DNA of 49,513 nucleotides from Desulfobacterales bacterium (GCA_015231595.1 JADGBH010000030.1:1-49513); one strand, 5' to 3'; counted from the stretch's first letter, positions 28,658 to 37,833 are shown. The notes: generated by a model not told the origin, from the letters alone. Program-made: numbers and translations.

Positions 28658-29485
28658 CTATTCCTCAAGTTCTTTAAATATTAATGAATCAATTTTTTGC
28701 CATCCGTCTATGCCTAACAGAGGTATTTGATCTCCAGAATCCATCTTCGGCATATTCTCAATAGCAGATACAAGAGGCTCAGCTTCCTTTACAAAAGATT
28801 CAGGTGCCGCCAATATTAATGACAATACATTTTTTCCTTTTGCAAATACAATTATATTTTCATAAAGTTGGGGGTATAGTTTTTTAAAGGTTTCGAGCGA
28901 ACTCTCCATGGTTAGTGCTGCTTCACACATTCCAAATCCTACTGATATTATGGCATCGATATCTTTTGGAACAAGCAGTATTCTTGCCGATTGAACAGCT
29001 ACAGCATCATCCTTGAACATTTCCGTAAGCTGTACTCTGGAATTTTCAATATTATTAGCTGAAGCGATACGATATTTAAGTACAGCTTGAGCGTTAACTG
29101 GTTTTTCTTTTGTGATAAGGATATTTTTGTGATATTTTTCTCCATTTGTTAATGCAACTAATAAAGGGGTAAGATGGTAGTCCTTGTAGATTTCTTTATA
29201 ATGCCAGCTTGAAAGCAATACAAGACATCTTGTTTTGTCACGCAAATTTTCTTCGAAGGCTTGTTTTTCACTAAAGGGCTGGAATTCATAATTTCCGAGC
29301 TGGGAAAGGTAACTGTCAAATTCTATCTTAAGAGATTTGTACTTATTTGAGTGTATCTCTTGGCTGTAAAAATATAGAGTAATTAGGTCATTTTGTGAAA
29401 ATGAGGGATATACAAAAAAGAAACACGGCAGAAATAGAGCTATTATGATAAAATAGGCAAATTTAAAAATATTTAATCTCATCAT
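28658..29485 (-). CDS. exported PhnD-like periplasmic protein
   Basis: The 275 residues have a signal peptide (hydrophobic 8-28, likely cut near FS-Q at 30). The mature region has the two-lobe pattern of PhnD/SsuA-type solute-binding proteins (a central ALTNGEKYHKNILITKEKP, then a second lobe with DIDAIISVGFGMCEAAL), but the match is weak. It heads the block of binding protein, two TonB receptors and the kinase, and its stop is directly followed by the next start. The bifunctional nuclease gene lies 47 nt upstream. The function is unsupported beyond periplasmic ligand binding. Confidence 0.62.
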   Translation of the reverse strand: MMRLNIFKFAYFIIIALFLPCFFFVYPSFSQNDLITLYFYSQEIHSNKYKSLKIEFDSYLSQLGNYEFQPFSEKQAFEENLRDKTRCLVLLSSWHYKEIYKDYHLTPLLVALTNGEKYHKNILITKEKPVNAQAVLKYRIASANNIENSRVQLTEMFKDDAVAVQSARILLVPKDIDAIISVGFGMCEAALTMESSLETFKKLYPQLYENIIVFAKGKNVLSLILAAPESFVKEAEPLVSAIENMPKMDSGDQIPLLGIDGWQKIDSLIFKELEE

Positions 29486-29532
29486 TTAATCCATAGAAAA
29501 AACCTTGATTCTTCTGCTGTTCACAAATAAGA

Positions 29533-30024
29533 TTAACCTTGTCCGAAATCTTCCATGGAGAGATTATTTAGAAAATCAGCCATTTTTTTACCTTCATCTG
29601 TATCGTTCATGACTTCAACGTTAGGATCAGTATTTTTAGTTTTTTGAAAAACTTTTTCATCAACAAATATAGGAGCTTTAAATCTTAATCCTAAAGCTAT
29701 TGCATCACTTGGTCTTGCATCTATACTTAAAAGTTTATCATTCATAGCATAATGAATTTTTGCATAATATGTATTATCAATAAGGTCGGAGATTTCTATT
29801 TTAAAAACAACTATATTTAAACCATCTAACATATTTTTCATAAGGTCATGAGTCATTGGTCTTTCAAGGTTAACTCCTTGAATAACCATTGCAATAGATG
29901 TAGCTTCAAGAACGCCTATCCATATCGGAAGCTTTTCTTCCCCTTCAAAGGATTTTAATACAAGAACAGGAGTATTTGATTCGGGATCAAGGGTAAGCCC
30001 TGTAATAATCATTTCATATTGCAT
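29533..30024 (-). CDS. bifunctional nuclease (DUF151) family protein
   Basis: The 163 residues carry the family hallmark DARPSDAIALGLRFKAPIFVDE and the N-terminal LPIWIGVLEATSIAM. Members described in plants and bacteria have been given DNase/RNase activity, but the in vivo role is not settled. AGGGGGAAAA precedes the ATG. It lies 12 nt after miaB, an arrangement I associate with deltaproteobacteria. The acidic C-terminal tail is variable in the family. Confidence 0.93.
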   Translation of the reverse strand: MQYEMIITGLTLDPESNTPVLVLKSFEGEEKLPIWIGVLEATSIAMVIQGVNLERPMTHDLMKNMLDGLNIVVFKIEISDLIDNTYYAKIHYAMNDKLLSIDARPSDAIALGLRFKAPIFVDEKVFQKTKNTDPNVEVMNDTDEGKKMADFLNNLSMEDFGQG

Positions 30025-30036
30025 TTTTCCCCCTTC

Positions 30037-31404
30037 TTATTTATATAAAATACAAGCTTTTCCCCATAGCGAGTGGGAAAATGCTTTTTCGATTTTTACT
30101 TCTATTAAATTGCCTATGGAAATTTTATCTTTAAATTTTTCATCTTCAATAAAATGAACGATTTTATTGGAAGACGTTCTTCCTGTCCATTGTTTATCAT
30201 TATTTTGGGAGGCTTCGGCTATAGTTTTTTTGCTGAATCCCTCTACAAGTACTAATTCAGTATGTTCTAAAATAGATTGATTTTTTTTCTTTGTAAAGAA
30301 CTCCTGGGTTTCAAGTAGTTCAGAAAGTCTATTTTTTTGTTCTTCAATGGGTACCTTGTCTGAAAAAGAAGATGATGGTGTATTAGGCCTATCAGAATAT
30401 ACAAATGCAAAGATTCCATCAAATTCTACAGTTTTTATTAAATCAATAGTTTCTTCAAAATCTTTTTTTGTTTCCCCTGGAAATCCTACAATAAAGTCCG
30501 AAGTTATAGCAATATTCGGTCGAATTTTACGAAGCATATTTATTTTATCAAGATATGCGGCTTTGGTATATTTTCTGTTCATTCTTTTTAGTATATTGTC
30601 TGAGCCAGATTGAACAGGAAGATGAATATGTCCACATAATTTATCAAGTTTTTTAAAAGATTCTATTAATTCCATTGAAAGATCTTTAGGGTGAGAAGTA
30701 GTAAATCTTATCCTAAAAAGCCCTTCAATTTCGTTTATGCGATATAAAAGCTCTGAAAAAGAGCAAAGGGACTCTTTCTTTCCATAACTATTAACGTTTT
30801 GGCCTAAAAGGGTTATTTCTCGAACACCGATTTTTACTTTTTCTTTGATTTCATTAAGTATATTTTCAGGTTTTCTGCTTATTTCTTTGCCTCTAACATA
30901 GGGTACAACGCAATAGGCACAAAAGTTTTCGCATCCCCTCATTATTGTAACAAAAGAAGAAATATTATTTTTTGAGCCTTCAAATGAGCCTTGATGCATT
31001 TCGATTTCTTCGCATTTTTCTATATCAACTATAATTTTTTTATCAGATTCGAGCTTTATTATTATATCTTCTAAATGTCCTATTGCTTGAGTTCCAAGAA
31101 CAAAATCAACAAAAGGCATTCTTTCAATTATTTTTTCGCCTTCTTGCTGGGCTACACAGCCTCCAACACCAATGATTAAGTTTTTTTTATTTTGTTTAAG
31201 CTTGGCTAAACGGCCTAAAAAGCTAAATGCTTTTTGCTCTGCTTTTTCTCGTATTGAGCATGTATTTACAATTACAATATCAGCAGAATCAACTGAATCT
31301 ATTTTTTTATAGCCTAATGAAATTAGACATGATGCCATGTTTTCAGAATCATAGACATTCATTTGGCAACCGATTGTGTTTATAAAAAAAAATTTATCTT
31401 TCAT
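30037..31404 (-). CDS. miaB: tRNA-2-methylthio-N6-dimethylallyladenosine synthase
   Basis: MiaB is a radical SAM methylthiotransferase acting on i6A37 of tRNAs reading UNN codons. The N-terminal UPF0004 domain supplies three cluster cysteines (GCQMNVYDSE, NTCSIREKA, GGCVAQQEG). The radical SAM motif is MRGCENFCAYCVVPYVRG. A TRAM domain closes the 455-residue protein (full length). It is in a minus-strand run: DUF4911-like gene, a small exported protein, miaB, bifunctional nuclease, with gaps of a few nucleotides. Confidence 0.96.
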   Translation of the reverse strand: MKDKFFFINTIGCQMNVYDSENMASCLISLGYKKIDSVDSADIVIVNTCSIREKAEQKAFSFLGRLAKLKQNKKNLIIGVGGCVAQQEGEKIIERMPFVDFVLGTQAIGHLEDIIIKLESDKKIIVDIEKCEEIEMHQGSFEGSKNNISSFVTIMRGCENFCAYCVVPYVRGKEISRKPENILNEIKEKVKIGVREITLLGQNVNSYGKKESLCSFSELLYRINEIEGLFRIRFTTSHPKDLSMELIESFKKLDKLCGHIHLPVQSGSDNILKRMNRKYTKAAYLDKINMLRKIRPNIAITSDFIVGFPGETKKDFEETIDLIKTVEFDGIFAFVYSDRPNTPSSSFSDKVPIEEQKNRLSELLETQEFFTKKKNQSILEHTELVLVEGFSKKTIAEASQNNDKQWTGRTSSNKIVHFIEDEKFKDKISIGNLIEVKIEKAFSHSLWGKACILYK

Positions 31405-31408
31405 TTTA

Positions 31409-31828
31409 TTAATTTGTTTTTGGCTTAAAGGAAATGCTTTTTATATTGTCAAAATAAATTCTAACATCACCAAATGACGATTTACCAAAACATGTTATTT
31501 TTTTATCAACAATTATTTCAAGTATTTTACCATCTTTTAAGGTTAAATTAGCAAATAAATCATTATCTTTTTTTATAAAGTTGATATTGCTTGCTTTGTT
31601 TAAATCTACACATATTTCTGCCAGACCTAATTTCCCATGGATAAAAACCTTACCATCGATTGAAAATTTATCAAGCTCAATGGAATTATCATTTTGATCA
31701 ATAATAGTTGTAACAAAATTGCTTTTTACCTCAGGAACTATAAATTTTTCTTTTTCTCCCATAGTTCCCATATTTAAGCTTAATATTGAAAATATAATAG
31801 TTAGTAAATAAAGAATATTTTTTTTCAT
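31409..31828 (-). CDS. small exported protein of unknown function
   Basis: The 139 residues have an N-terminal hydrophobic segment (about 5-22) consistent with a signal peptide or anchor. The rest is a beta-rich domain (FSIDGKVFIHGKL, LFANLTLKDGKILEIIVD). It overlaps the stop of the preceding gene by one base and lies 4 nt before miaB, so it belongs to that operon. I do not recognise the family. Confidence 0.72.
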   Translation of the reverse strand: MKKNILYLLTIIFSILSLNMGTMGEKEKFIVPEVKSNFVTTIIDQNDNSIELDKFSIDGKVFIHGKLGLAEICVDLNKASNINFIKKDNDLFANLTLKDGKILEIIVDKKITCFGKSSFGDVRIYFDNIKSISFKPKTN

Positions 31829-32061
31829 TATCTCACCTTACTAATGTTTAAATTAGCTTCTTCAATTTTTATATTTTTTTTAATGTCATTAATAATTGAT
31901 TCAACTTCAGGTTTATTGCCTCGGGGTATATGAAGAGCTATTATTCCTTCCTTTGGTTCAACTGTTCTAATTATAGCAACTCCATCATAGCCTTCAAATA
32001 TAAATTTTAAATATGATATTTCTTTAGTATCGATTTTATAATATTTTATTTCAGATAACAT
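31828..32061 (-). CDS. DUF4911-like small protein
   Basis: The 77 residues show the pattern YYKIDTKEISYLKFIFEGYDGVAIIRTVEPKEG...LHIPRG, which I associate with DUF4911, a small family found beside miaB in deltaproteobacteria. No function is known. It is the first gene of the miaB operon. The stop codon overlaps the next start. The 227-nt divergent gap upstream probably holds its promoter. Confidence 0.75.
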   Translation of the reverse strand: MLSEIKYYKIDTKEISYLKFIFEGYDGVAIIRTVEPKEGIIALHIPRGNKPEVESIINDIKKNIKIEEANLNISKVR

Positions 32062-32288
32062 TTTTTTAATGGCTTATACAATATTCTTTAAGATTTCAAC
32101 AAAAATTCAGTTTCATTGTCTTTATTATATGCTATAATTAATTAAATGTAAATTTCATCTTTATATAGATTAGCTTAAAAATGGAATATTTTCCTTGAAA
32201 TATTATCAGCTTCCCATTATTATGCTTAACATGAATGGTTATTCAGTAAAAATTTTAATGTTATGTTATTAGAAAAAAAGGAATTTTT

Positions 32289-32708
32289 ATGCCAAAAGTA
32301 TTTAGGCCAAGTACAAGAGAATCAAAAATACTTTCAAAAATTGAATCATCAAAGGAATTAGCACGTAAAAAGGCTATAGGTTCTTTATCAAAATGTTCAA
32401 ACAATTTAAGCAAGTCCATAGCATCAAAATTGGTGGAAACAGGACTTGTGGAAACAACCAGCCAAAACTCCCTTGAAGAAGAAATATCATCTTGTTTAAA
32501 AGAACTTACTCAAGCAGATGAGTTTAATGTTGATTATAAAATAGCTCCATTTAGAAGTGTCGTTTCTTCCCCTAATGTAGTGAGTCTTTATGTTACAGCG
32601 TTTGTTCTTGAAAATGTAATCAATCATAGAGATGTTATTGATATTTATGGCTCTGACGATGAAATTTATGGTTGTATAAATACGCAGGTTATGAAACATA
32701 CAGATTAA
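32289..32708 (+). CDS. conserved-looking small protein, unknown function
   Basis: The 139 residues have a basic, Ser/Lys-rich first half (helical, no signal peptide) and a C-terminal strand/helix region. I do not recognise a family. An AAAAAGGAAT ribosome-binding site precedes the ATG. The next gene, an RNase Z-like hydrolase, starts 4 nt after its stop, so they are co-translated and may act together in RNA metabolism; that link is positional only. Confidence 0.68.
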   Translation: MPKVFRPSTRESKILSKIESSKELARKKAIGSLSKCSNNLSKSIASKLVETGLVETTSQNSLEEEISSCLKELTQADEFNVDYKIAPFRSVVSSPNVVSLYVTAFVLENVINHRDVIDIYGSDDEIYGCINTQVMKHTD

Positions 32709-32712
32709 GCTT

Positions 32713-33717
32713 ATGCGTCCAACTTTTTATACTAGACTTGTAAATGGCCCATTTGGAGATCCCTGCCTTTTTATGGCGTTTCTTCTTGAAAAAAGAGCAA
32801 TTATGTTTGATTTAGGGGAAATTAATTCTCTTTCAAGCAGAGACATATTAAAAGTGTCCCATGTTTTTGTAACTCATACCCATATAGATCATTTTGCGGG
32901 TTTTGACAGGTTATTGAGAATACTACTTGGAAGAGAAAAAAAGATTTATATTTATGGACCGTTTGAATTTTTAAAAAATATTGAAGGAAAGCTCGCTAGC
33001 TATACTTGGAACCTTGTTGGTAATTATGAAAGCGAGCTTGTATTTATAGCTACAGAAATTAATAATAATTTATTAATTACAAAAGAATATTCTTCCCGAT
33101 ATAAATTTATCCCTCAATCCGATGCTATTGTTAAAGAATTTAATGGAATATTAGTAGACGAAGAATCCCTTACAGTGCATACAGCTATCCTTGACCATTT
33201 AATTCCATGTTTAGGATTTTCGATTAAGGAAAAAATGCATGTAAATATAAAAAAAAATAAGCTTGAGGAATTAGGACTTAAAACAGGGCCATGGCTCAAA
33301 AAATTTAAAGAAGCATTAGTAAATCCTAAGATAGACATATCTTTTGATTACATTGATGTTCCCCTTGAAAATGGAAATATTATTAATTTCAATATTGCAG
33401 AGCTTGCTGACAAAATAGCCACGAGCAGTAAAGGCCAAAAGATTTCTTACATAAGCGACGTTATTTATAATTCGTCCAATTTCGAAAAGATTATCCAACT
33501 TATTTTTGATTCAGATGTTTTATATATTGAATCCCATTTTCTTGAAAACGAAAATATAATAGCCCATGAAAAGTTTCACCTTACAGCTAAACAGGCTGGA
33601 ACCATTGCAAAATTATCAAAATCAAAAGAGTTTCATATCTTTCATTTTTCTCCAAGATATATGCATCAGCGGCATCTCTTGGAACAAGAAGCTATGCAGG
33701 CTTATCAAAACAAATAA
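32713..33717 (+). CDS. RNase Z-like metallo-beta-lactamase fold hydrolase
   Basis: The 334 residues carry the zinc motif THTHIDH (His55, His57, Asp59, His60), the upstream strand IMFDLGE, a later DHLIPCLGFS histidine, YISDV (bridging Asp), HLTAKQAG and a terminal HIFHFSPRY histidine. The set and order match ribonuclease Z, which trims tRNA 3' ends. Some RNase Z signature loops (GDT, PGT) are altered, so an RNase Z-like hydrolase with another RNA or small-molecule substrate is possible. It is translated together with the small gene upstream. Confidence 0.82.
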   Translation: MRPTFYTRLVNGPFGDPCLFMAFLLEKRAIMFDLGEINSLSSRDILKVSHVFVTHTHIDHFAGFDRLLRILLGREKKIYIYGPFEFLKNIEGKLASYTWNLVGNYESELVFIATEINNNLLITKEYSSRYKFIPQSDAIVKEFNGILVDEESLTVHTAILDHLIPCLGFSIKEKMHVNIKKNKLEELGLKTGPWLKKFKEALVNPKIDISFDYIDVPLENGNIINFNIAELADKIATSSKGQKISYISDVIYNSSNFEKIIQLIFDSDVLYIESHFLENENIIAHEKFHLTAKQAGTIAKLSKSKEFHIFHFSPRYMHQRHLLEQEAMQAYQNK

Positions 33718-33739
33718 TATATTCTAAAAATAGAATATA
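33718..33739 (+). terminator. hairpin directly after the RNase Z-like gene
   Basis: TATATTCTA (33718-33726) and TAGAATATA (33731-33739) are perfect 9-bp arms with a 4-A loop, beginning at the base after the stop codon. It is AT-rich with no U-tract, so it is a weak terminator at best. Confidence 0.4.
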
Positions 33740-33752
33740 AAATAAAGTTAAG

Positions 33753-33787
33753 AATTGTAGTCTTAATAATTTTAGCCTTAGACATAG
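33753..33787 (-). repeat. TAAGGCTAAAA-core repeat, copy E
   Basis: Read on the minus strand it begins CTATGTCTAAGGCTAAAATT. It matches 12475-12506 over about 22 nt with two mismatches, and shares the AATTGTAG...TTTTAGCCTTA part with 45743-45770. Confidence 0.65.
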
Positions 33788-33852
33788 TTTGTTTTTTTAT
33801 TATATTCTATAAAAGGAATATATATCATTTTTGATTTATATTCTTAAATGTC

Positions 33853-33906
33853 TTTCGGTCGGCTTTTTTAGTCTGAGCGTATAGCGAAGGCAAAAAATGA
33901 CTGAAA
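33853..33906. repeat. hairpin with conserved loop, copy 1
   Basis: TTTCGGTC (33853-33860) pairs with GACTGAAA (33899-33906), with one G-U pair. T6 (33864-33869) pairs with A6 (33892-33897). The loop is 33870-33891, AGTCTGAGCG then TATAGCGAAGGC. The loop recurs almost exactly at 49458-49478 inside different but also complementary arms. It lies between the convergent RNase Z-like and iscB genes. Confidence 0.75.
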
Positions 33907-33931
33907 AACCACTGTTATTGTCTGCTTGGTA

Positions 33932-35287
33932 TCAAACAGTTTTCCACGCAAAACTGCCGAATTTAAATATTTTAGTAATGTCTGTGAATTTGAAATATTC
34001 TTTTTTTTTCATAGACCCATAAAGAATGTATTTGCCAAGATTAAACATGCCTTTGCAGACATATTGTTTCGTTTTAACCCAAAATAAATCCTCTGGATTA
34101 ACTTTCGATTTTTCTTTTTTAATTGAAGGTTTAAAGCCTTTTCTATTTAATTGTAAAACCCTGTTATTTCTATGAACTTGTTTAATTTCAATCGGTTTAA
34201 CTCTATCTTGATTAGAACCGCCTGATATTACAAAGGCATCGTTATAATGAGTTTTAACAAGGTTAAGACTATTTCTATTAACAAAAGTTATATTGCCATA
34301 AGTTACCTTTAAATCTGGAACGTCTTTGTAAAATTTTTTGTTAATAATATCCATAAAAGTTGAAGGCTTATAGTTTTTGGAATTAGTTTTTAATTCCAAA
34401 TGTTTTCTATGAAGCTTATCGTGACATTTTTCATGCAGAATAGCTAAATTATTAACTCTGTTATTGCCGCCTTTACTTCTTGGCTTAATATGATGAATAT
34501 GAGCGGACTGATTTTTAAAGTCTTTTCCGCATAATTGACATTTCCCTTTTCCCCTGCACATCAAATAACTTCTAATGTTCTGATATTGATAAAGATTACC
34601 TTGCTGATATTGAGTTCCTTCAATGTCTGGATTTTCAATCTTTTGAATATCAAATTTTGCTATTTCAATGATTGTATTTGTTATAGGAAGAATCTTTTTT
34701 AGTTTTTCAATTAAAATTAAATGACTTTGGTATCTTCTTTCTACAGATGTAGGCAACCACCCTTCTTTTCTTTTTCTATTATTAAATCTTGCTTTACGAT
34801 ACCAAAGCTTATTTCGTCTGCCTCTGCGATACATTCTTTTTTCATCTAACCTGTCCTTTGTTTTGTTATCCAAAATAACAGTTCCGCAAATTAATTCTTT
34901 TTTTTCGGTAGTAGCAGAAAAGCCAATATTCCCAAAACCTGTATCAATACCTAAATTAATTTTCTGCACTTTGTTTTCACATTCAAAATTTAACTGAATT
35001 GTGAAAGGAAATCTTTTAACTACTTTAGCTTTGCCTGATTTTAGTAATTTTTTGCATTTAGCAGGCTTGCAAGGCATCAATGGCTTTCCTTCGATAGATA
35101 AAACGAATACAAATTTGCTGTTAAGGCTCCCTGTATTCTGGGATAGATTCACATCGGGGTTGTTATCGGAAGTTTTTAAACCCTGCACACTAAGAGTGTC
35201 CTCTTTGTTTAATACAGGATCACAGTTGCATTGAACTTGTGAAGCATTCAATGGTGTGTATGTATTTCTTTCCCATAACTTCTGCAT
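33932..35287 (-). CDS. iscB: IscB-type RNA-guided nuclease (OMEGA family)
   Basis: IscB proteins are transposon-encoded, omega-RNA-guided nickase/nuclease ancestors of Cas9. Counting from the ATG at 35287, the order is PLMP domain (GKPLMPCKPAK, 68-78), RuvC-I LGIDTG (Asp115), Arg-rich bridge helix RRGRRNKLWYRKARFNNRKR (154-173) and RuvC-II IIEIAKFD (Glu208). The HNH follows with CQLC (Cys250/253), HIHHIKPRSKGGNNRVNNLAILHEKCH (His265/266), then RuvC-III HYNDAF (Asp350) and a C-terminal target-interaction-like region (HRNNRVLQLNRKG). All catalytic residues are intact. AAGGAAA before 35287 supports that start; an earlier ATG at 35314 has no ribosome-binding site. The first 58 residues precede the PLMP domain and match no IscB core. 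No TnpA gene is seen. Confidence 0.9.
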   Translation of the reverse strand: MQKLWERNTYTPLNASQVQCNCDPVLNKEDTLSVQGLKTSDNNPDVNLSQNTGSLNSKFVFVLSIEGKPLMPCKPAKCKKLLKSGKAKVVKRFPFTIQLNFECENKVQKINLGIDTGFGNIGFSATTEKKELICGTVILDNKTKDRLDEKRMYRRGRRNKLWYRKARFNNRKRKEGWLPTSVERRYQSHLILIEKLKKILPITNTIIEIAKFDIQKIENPDIEGTQYQQGNLYQYQNIRSYLMCRGKGKCQLCGKDFKNQSAHIHHIKPRSKGGNNRVNNLAILHEKCHDKLHRKHLELKTNSKNYKPSTFMDIINKKFYKDVPDLKVTYGNITFVNRNSLNLVKTHYNDAFVISGGSNQDRVKPIEIKQVHRNNRVLQLNRKGFKPSIKKEKSKVNPEDLFWVKTKQYVCKGMFNLGKYILYGSMKKKEYFKFTDITKIFKFGSFAWKTV

Positions 35288-35339
35288 AAAGTTTCCTTTT
35301 TGCCCCCTAATCAATTCTTACGATGAGTCTCACGACTCA
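35128..35339 (-). ncRNA. candidate omega-RNA scaffold overlapping the iscB 5' end
   Basis: IscB guide RNAs are normally encoded just 5' of the nuclease. Here copA ends at 35344, so the scaffold would have to overlap the iscB leader. Read on the minus strand the segment offers TGAGTC/GACTCA closing a GTGA tetraloop (35324-35339), CATTGAA/TTCAATG with an inner CTT/AAG stem (35229-35253), ACACT/AGTGT (35187-35199) and TCCC/GGGA (35128-35143). The non-core 58 codons fall in this span. The structure is proposed by eye; boundaries are uncertain. Confidence 0.4.
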
Positions 35340-35343
35340 AGCC

Positions 35344-37797
35344 TCAACCCTTGTGGTCGAGGTAATTGACCTTTGTAAGCCTTAAACTATTTGATATTAC
35401 CGACACACTGCTTAACGCCATAGCAAGAGCTGCAAGTATAGGATTTAATTGTCTAATATAAGGGGGGATAAAATTAAATGTAGATAATGCTCCTGCAGCT
35501 ATAGGTATAAGTATTATGTTATAAAAAAAAGCATAGAAAAGATTTTGTTTTATAATTTTCATTGTTAATTTGCTAATGTTTATAGCCTTTGGTATTAAAT
35601 TTAAACTTCCTCCTGATAAAATTATATCTGCTGATTCAATAGCGATATCTGTTCCAGTGCCAATAGCAAAACCTACATTAGCTTGAGTAAGAGCTGGCGC
35701 GTCATTGATTCCATCTCCTACCATTCCGACTTTTTTATTTTTATCCTGAAGCTCTTGAATAATTTTAGCTTTGTCTTCAGGTTTTACATCTGCAAATATT
35801 GAATCAATCCCTACTTTTGTCGCTATAAATTTTGCTGTCCGATTATTATCCCCTGTAACCATGGATACATCAATTTTTTGTTTTTTTAGTTTAGAAATAG
35901 CTTCTTTTGAATCATTTTTTAGTGTGTCGGAAATCATAATTAAGCCGTATAATCTATTTTCTACGGCGAGACCAAGAACAGTTTTTCCTTCAGCATTAAA
36001 AATTCTTAAAGTATCTTTAGCTAAGTCTGTATTGATTCCTAAGCTTTCAAACCAAAGCATTTTCCCAACTATAACAGCTTTGCCGTTTATTTTAGCAAAA
36101 ACTCCAGCGCCTTGAAAATTTTTAAAATCGTTTGTTTCTGAAAGCTTTAATTCTCTTGCATTTGCTTCTTCTACGATGGCTTTCGCAATAGGGTGTTCAG
36201 AATTTTTTTCAACTGAAGCGGCAATTTGTATGATTTCGTAAATATCTTCACAGGGTTCAAAAGGTATTATCTCTTTGATCGATGGTTTTCCAGAAGTTAT
36301 AGTACCTGTCTTGTCAAGTATTATTGTGTTTAAAATTGCAGCAGCTTCTATTGCACCACCGTTTTTAAATAAAATTCCATTTTCAGCACCTTTTCCTGTT
36401 CCTGCAATGATTGCCGTTGGAGTAGCAAGTCCAAGTGCACAGGGACAGGCAATTATAAGAACAGAAATAAGCCGTATCATTGAAATTACAAAATCACCAG
36501 TTATAAACCACCAGACGGTAAATGTTACAGCAGCAATAAATATAACAGCAGGAACAAAAATAGAAGCCACTTTATCAGCGATTCTTTGGATTGGAGGCTT
36601 TGTGCCTTGAGCATGAATAACAAATCTTATTATTTGGGAAAGAACAGTGTCATCTCCTACATTAACTGCTTTGATTTTTAGCAGACCGTCATTATTAATT
36701 GTTCCTGCAACAACGGAATCTCCTTTTTTTTTGTCAACAGGCATTGATTCTCCAGTAATCATAAATTCATCAATTGATGAATGCCCTCTTATTATAATAC
36801 CATCCGCAGGGATTTTGCTGCCGGGTTTTATTACGATAATATCATCTTTTTTTAATGATGATACTGGAACTTCCTTTTCTTTATCATGATCGAGAATGAT
36901 TGCCATTTGGGGAGCTAAATCCATAAGTTTACGAATAGCATTTCCAGTTTTTCCTTTTGTTTGTGCCTCAAGAAGTTTTCCCATTTTGATCAAGGTTATA
37001 ATCACAGCGGATGTTTCGAAATATACATGCTCGCCTAAAATAGGAAATATAATTATAAAGATAGAATAAAAATAAGCGACAGAAGAACCAAGAGCTACAA
37101 GTACATCCATATTTGCGCTTTTATTTTTTAAGCTGTTATATCCTCCTATATAATAATCTAATCCAGTATAAAATTGAACAGGAGTAGCTAATCCTAAAAA
37201 CAACCAAGTCACCCAATTTTCATGGAGCCATGGGCCTAAAATATTAAAATCTCGAGACATACTTAATATAAAAAGAGGTAGAGAAAATATAACCCCTACT
37301 AAAAATTTTATTGTTTGTTGCTTTATTTCATAGGCATGAGCCGCTAATTCAGCGTCTTTTATATTAACAGATTCGGTTAATGGCATTGCTGTATATCCTG
37401 TTTTTTTTACAGTGGATGCTATTGATGAAACATTAGTTTCACTTGGAATATATTCTACAGTTAGCCTTTCAGATGCAAAATTGATGCTTGCGTTAATTAT
37501 TCCTTTAATTCCTCCGTTCAATGCTTTTTCTATATTAGCAGCACAGTTGGAGCAAGTCATACCTGACACAGCAAATTCGGCCTTAGACGTTAAAACCTTG
37601 TAACCAGAAGAAACAATTTTATTTACAATATTATTTAGTTTGCAGATAGTATCATCAAATTGTATTGTTGCTTCTTGGCCTGCAAAATTTACCGAAGCAT
37701 TATTTATACCCGGAATTTGTTTAAGAATTTTTTCAATAGTAAGAGCACAGTTAACGCAGCTCATGCCGCTTACAGGTAAAATAACTTTTCTATGCAT
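35344..37797 (-). CDS. copA: copper-translocating P1B-type ATPase
   Basis: This exports Cu(I) across the inner membrane. It has two N-terminal heavy-metal-binding domains, GMSCVNC (Cys14/17) and GMTCSNC (Cys82/85), a membrane region, and the actuator motif TGES (348-351). The transport-site motif is CPC (Cys451/Cys453), the phosphorylation site is DKTGT (Asp495), SEHPIAKAI is the ATP-binding HP motif and GDGINDAPAL is the hinge. The 817 residues are full length. The extreme C-terminus abuts the IscB element and may be altered by it. No copZ or CueR gene is near. Confidence 0.95.
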   Translation of the reverse strand: MHRKVILPVSGMSCVNCALTIEKILKQIPGINNASVNFAGQEATIQFDDTICKLNNIVNKIVSSGYKVLTSKAEFAVSGMTCSNCAANIEKALNGGIKGIINASINFASERLTVEYIPSETNVSSIASTVKKTGYTAMPLTESVNIKDAELAAHAYEIKQQTIKFLVGVIFSLPLFILSMSRDFNILGPWLHENWVTWLFLGLATPVQFYTGLDYYIGGYNSLKNKSANMDVLVALGSSVAYFYSIFIIIFPILGEHVYFETSAVIITLIKMGKLLEAQTKGKTGNAIRKLMDLAPQMAIILDHDKEKEVPVSSLKKDDIIVIKPGSKIPADGIIIRGHSSIDEFMITGESMPVDKKKGDSVVAGTINNDGLLKIKAVNVGDDTVLSQIIRFVIHAQGTKPPIQRIADKVASIFVPAVIFIAAVTFTVWWFITGDFVISMIRLISVLIIACPCALGLATPTAIIAGTGKGAENGILFKNGGAIEAAAILNTIILDKTGTITSGKPSIKEIIPFEPCEDIYEIIQIAASVEKNSEHPIAKAIVEEANARELKLSETNDFKNFQGAGVFAKINGKAVIVGKMLWFESLGINTDLAKDTLRIFNAEGKTVLGLAVENRLYGLIMISDTLKNDSKEAISKLKKQKIDVSMVTGDNNRTAKFIATKVGIDSIFADVKPEDKAKIIQELQDKNKKVGMVGDGINDAPALTQANVGFAIGTGTDIAIESADIILSGGSLNLIPKAINISKLTMKIIKQNLFYAFFYNIILIPIAAGALSTFNFIPPYIRQLNPILAALAMALSSVSVISNSLRLTKVNYLDHKG

Positions 37798-37833
37798 AAA
37801 ATTATACCCCGTAGAATTTTTTGTTTTATTAAG

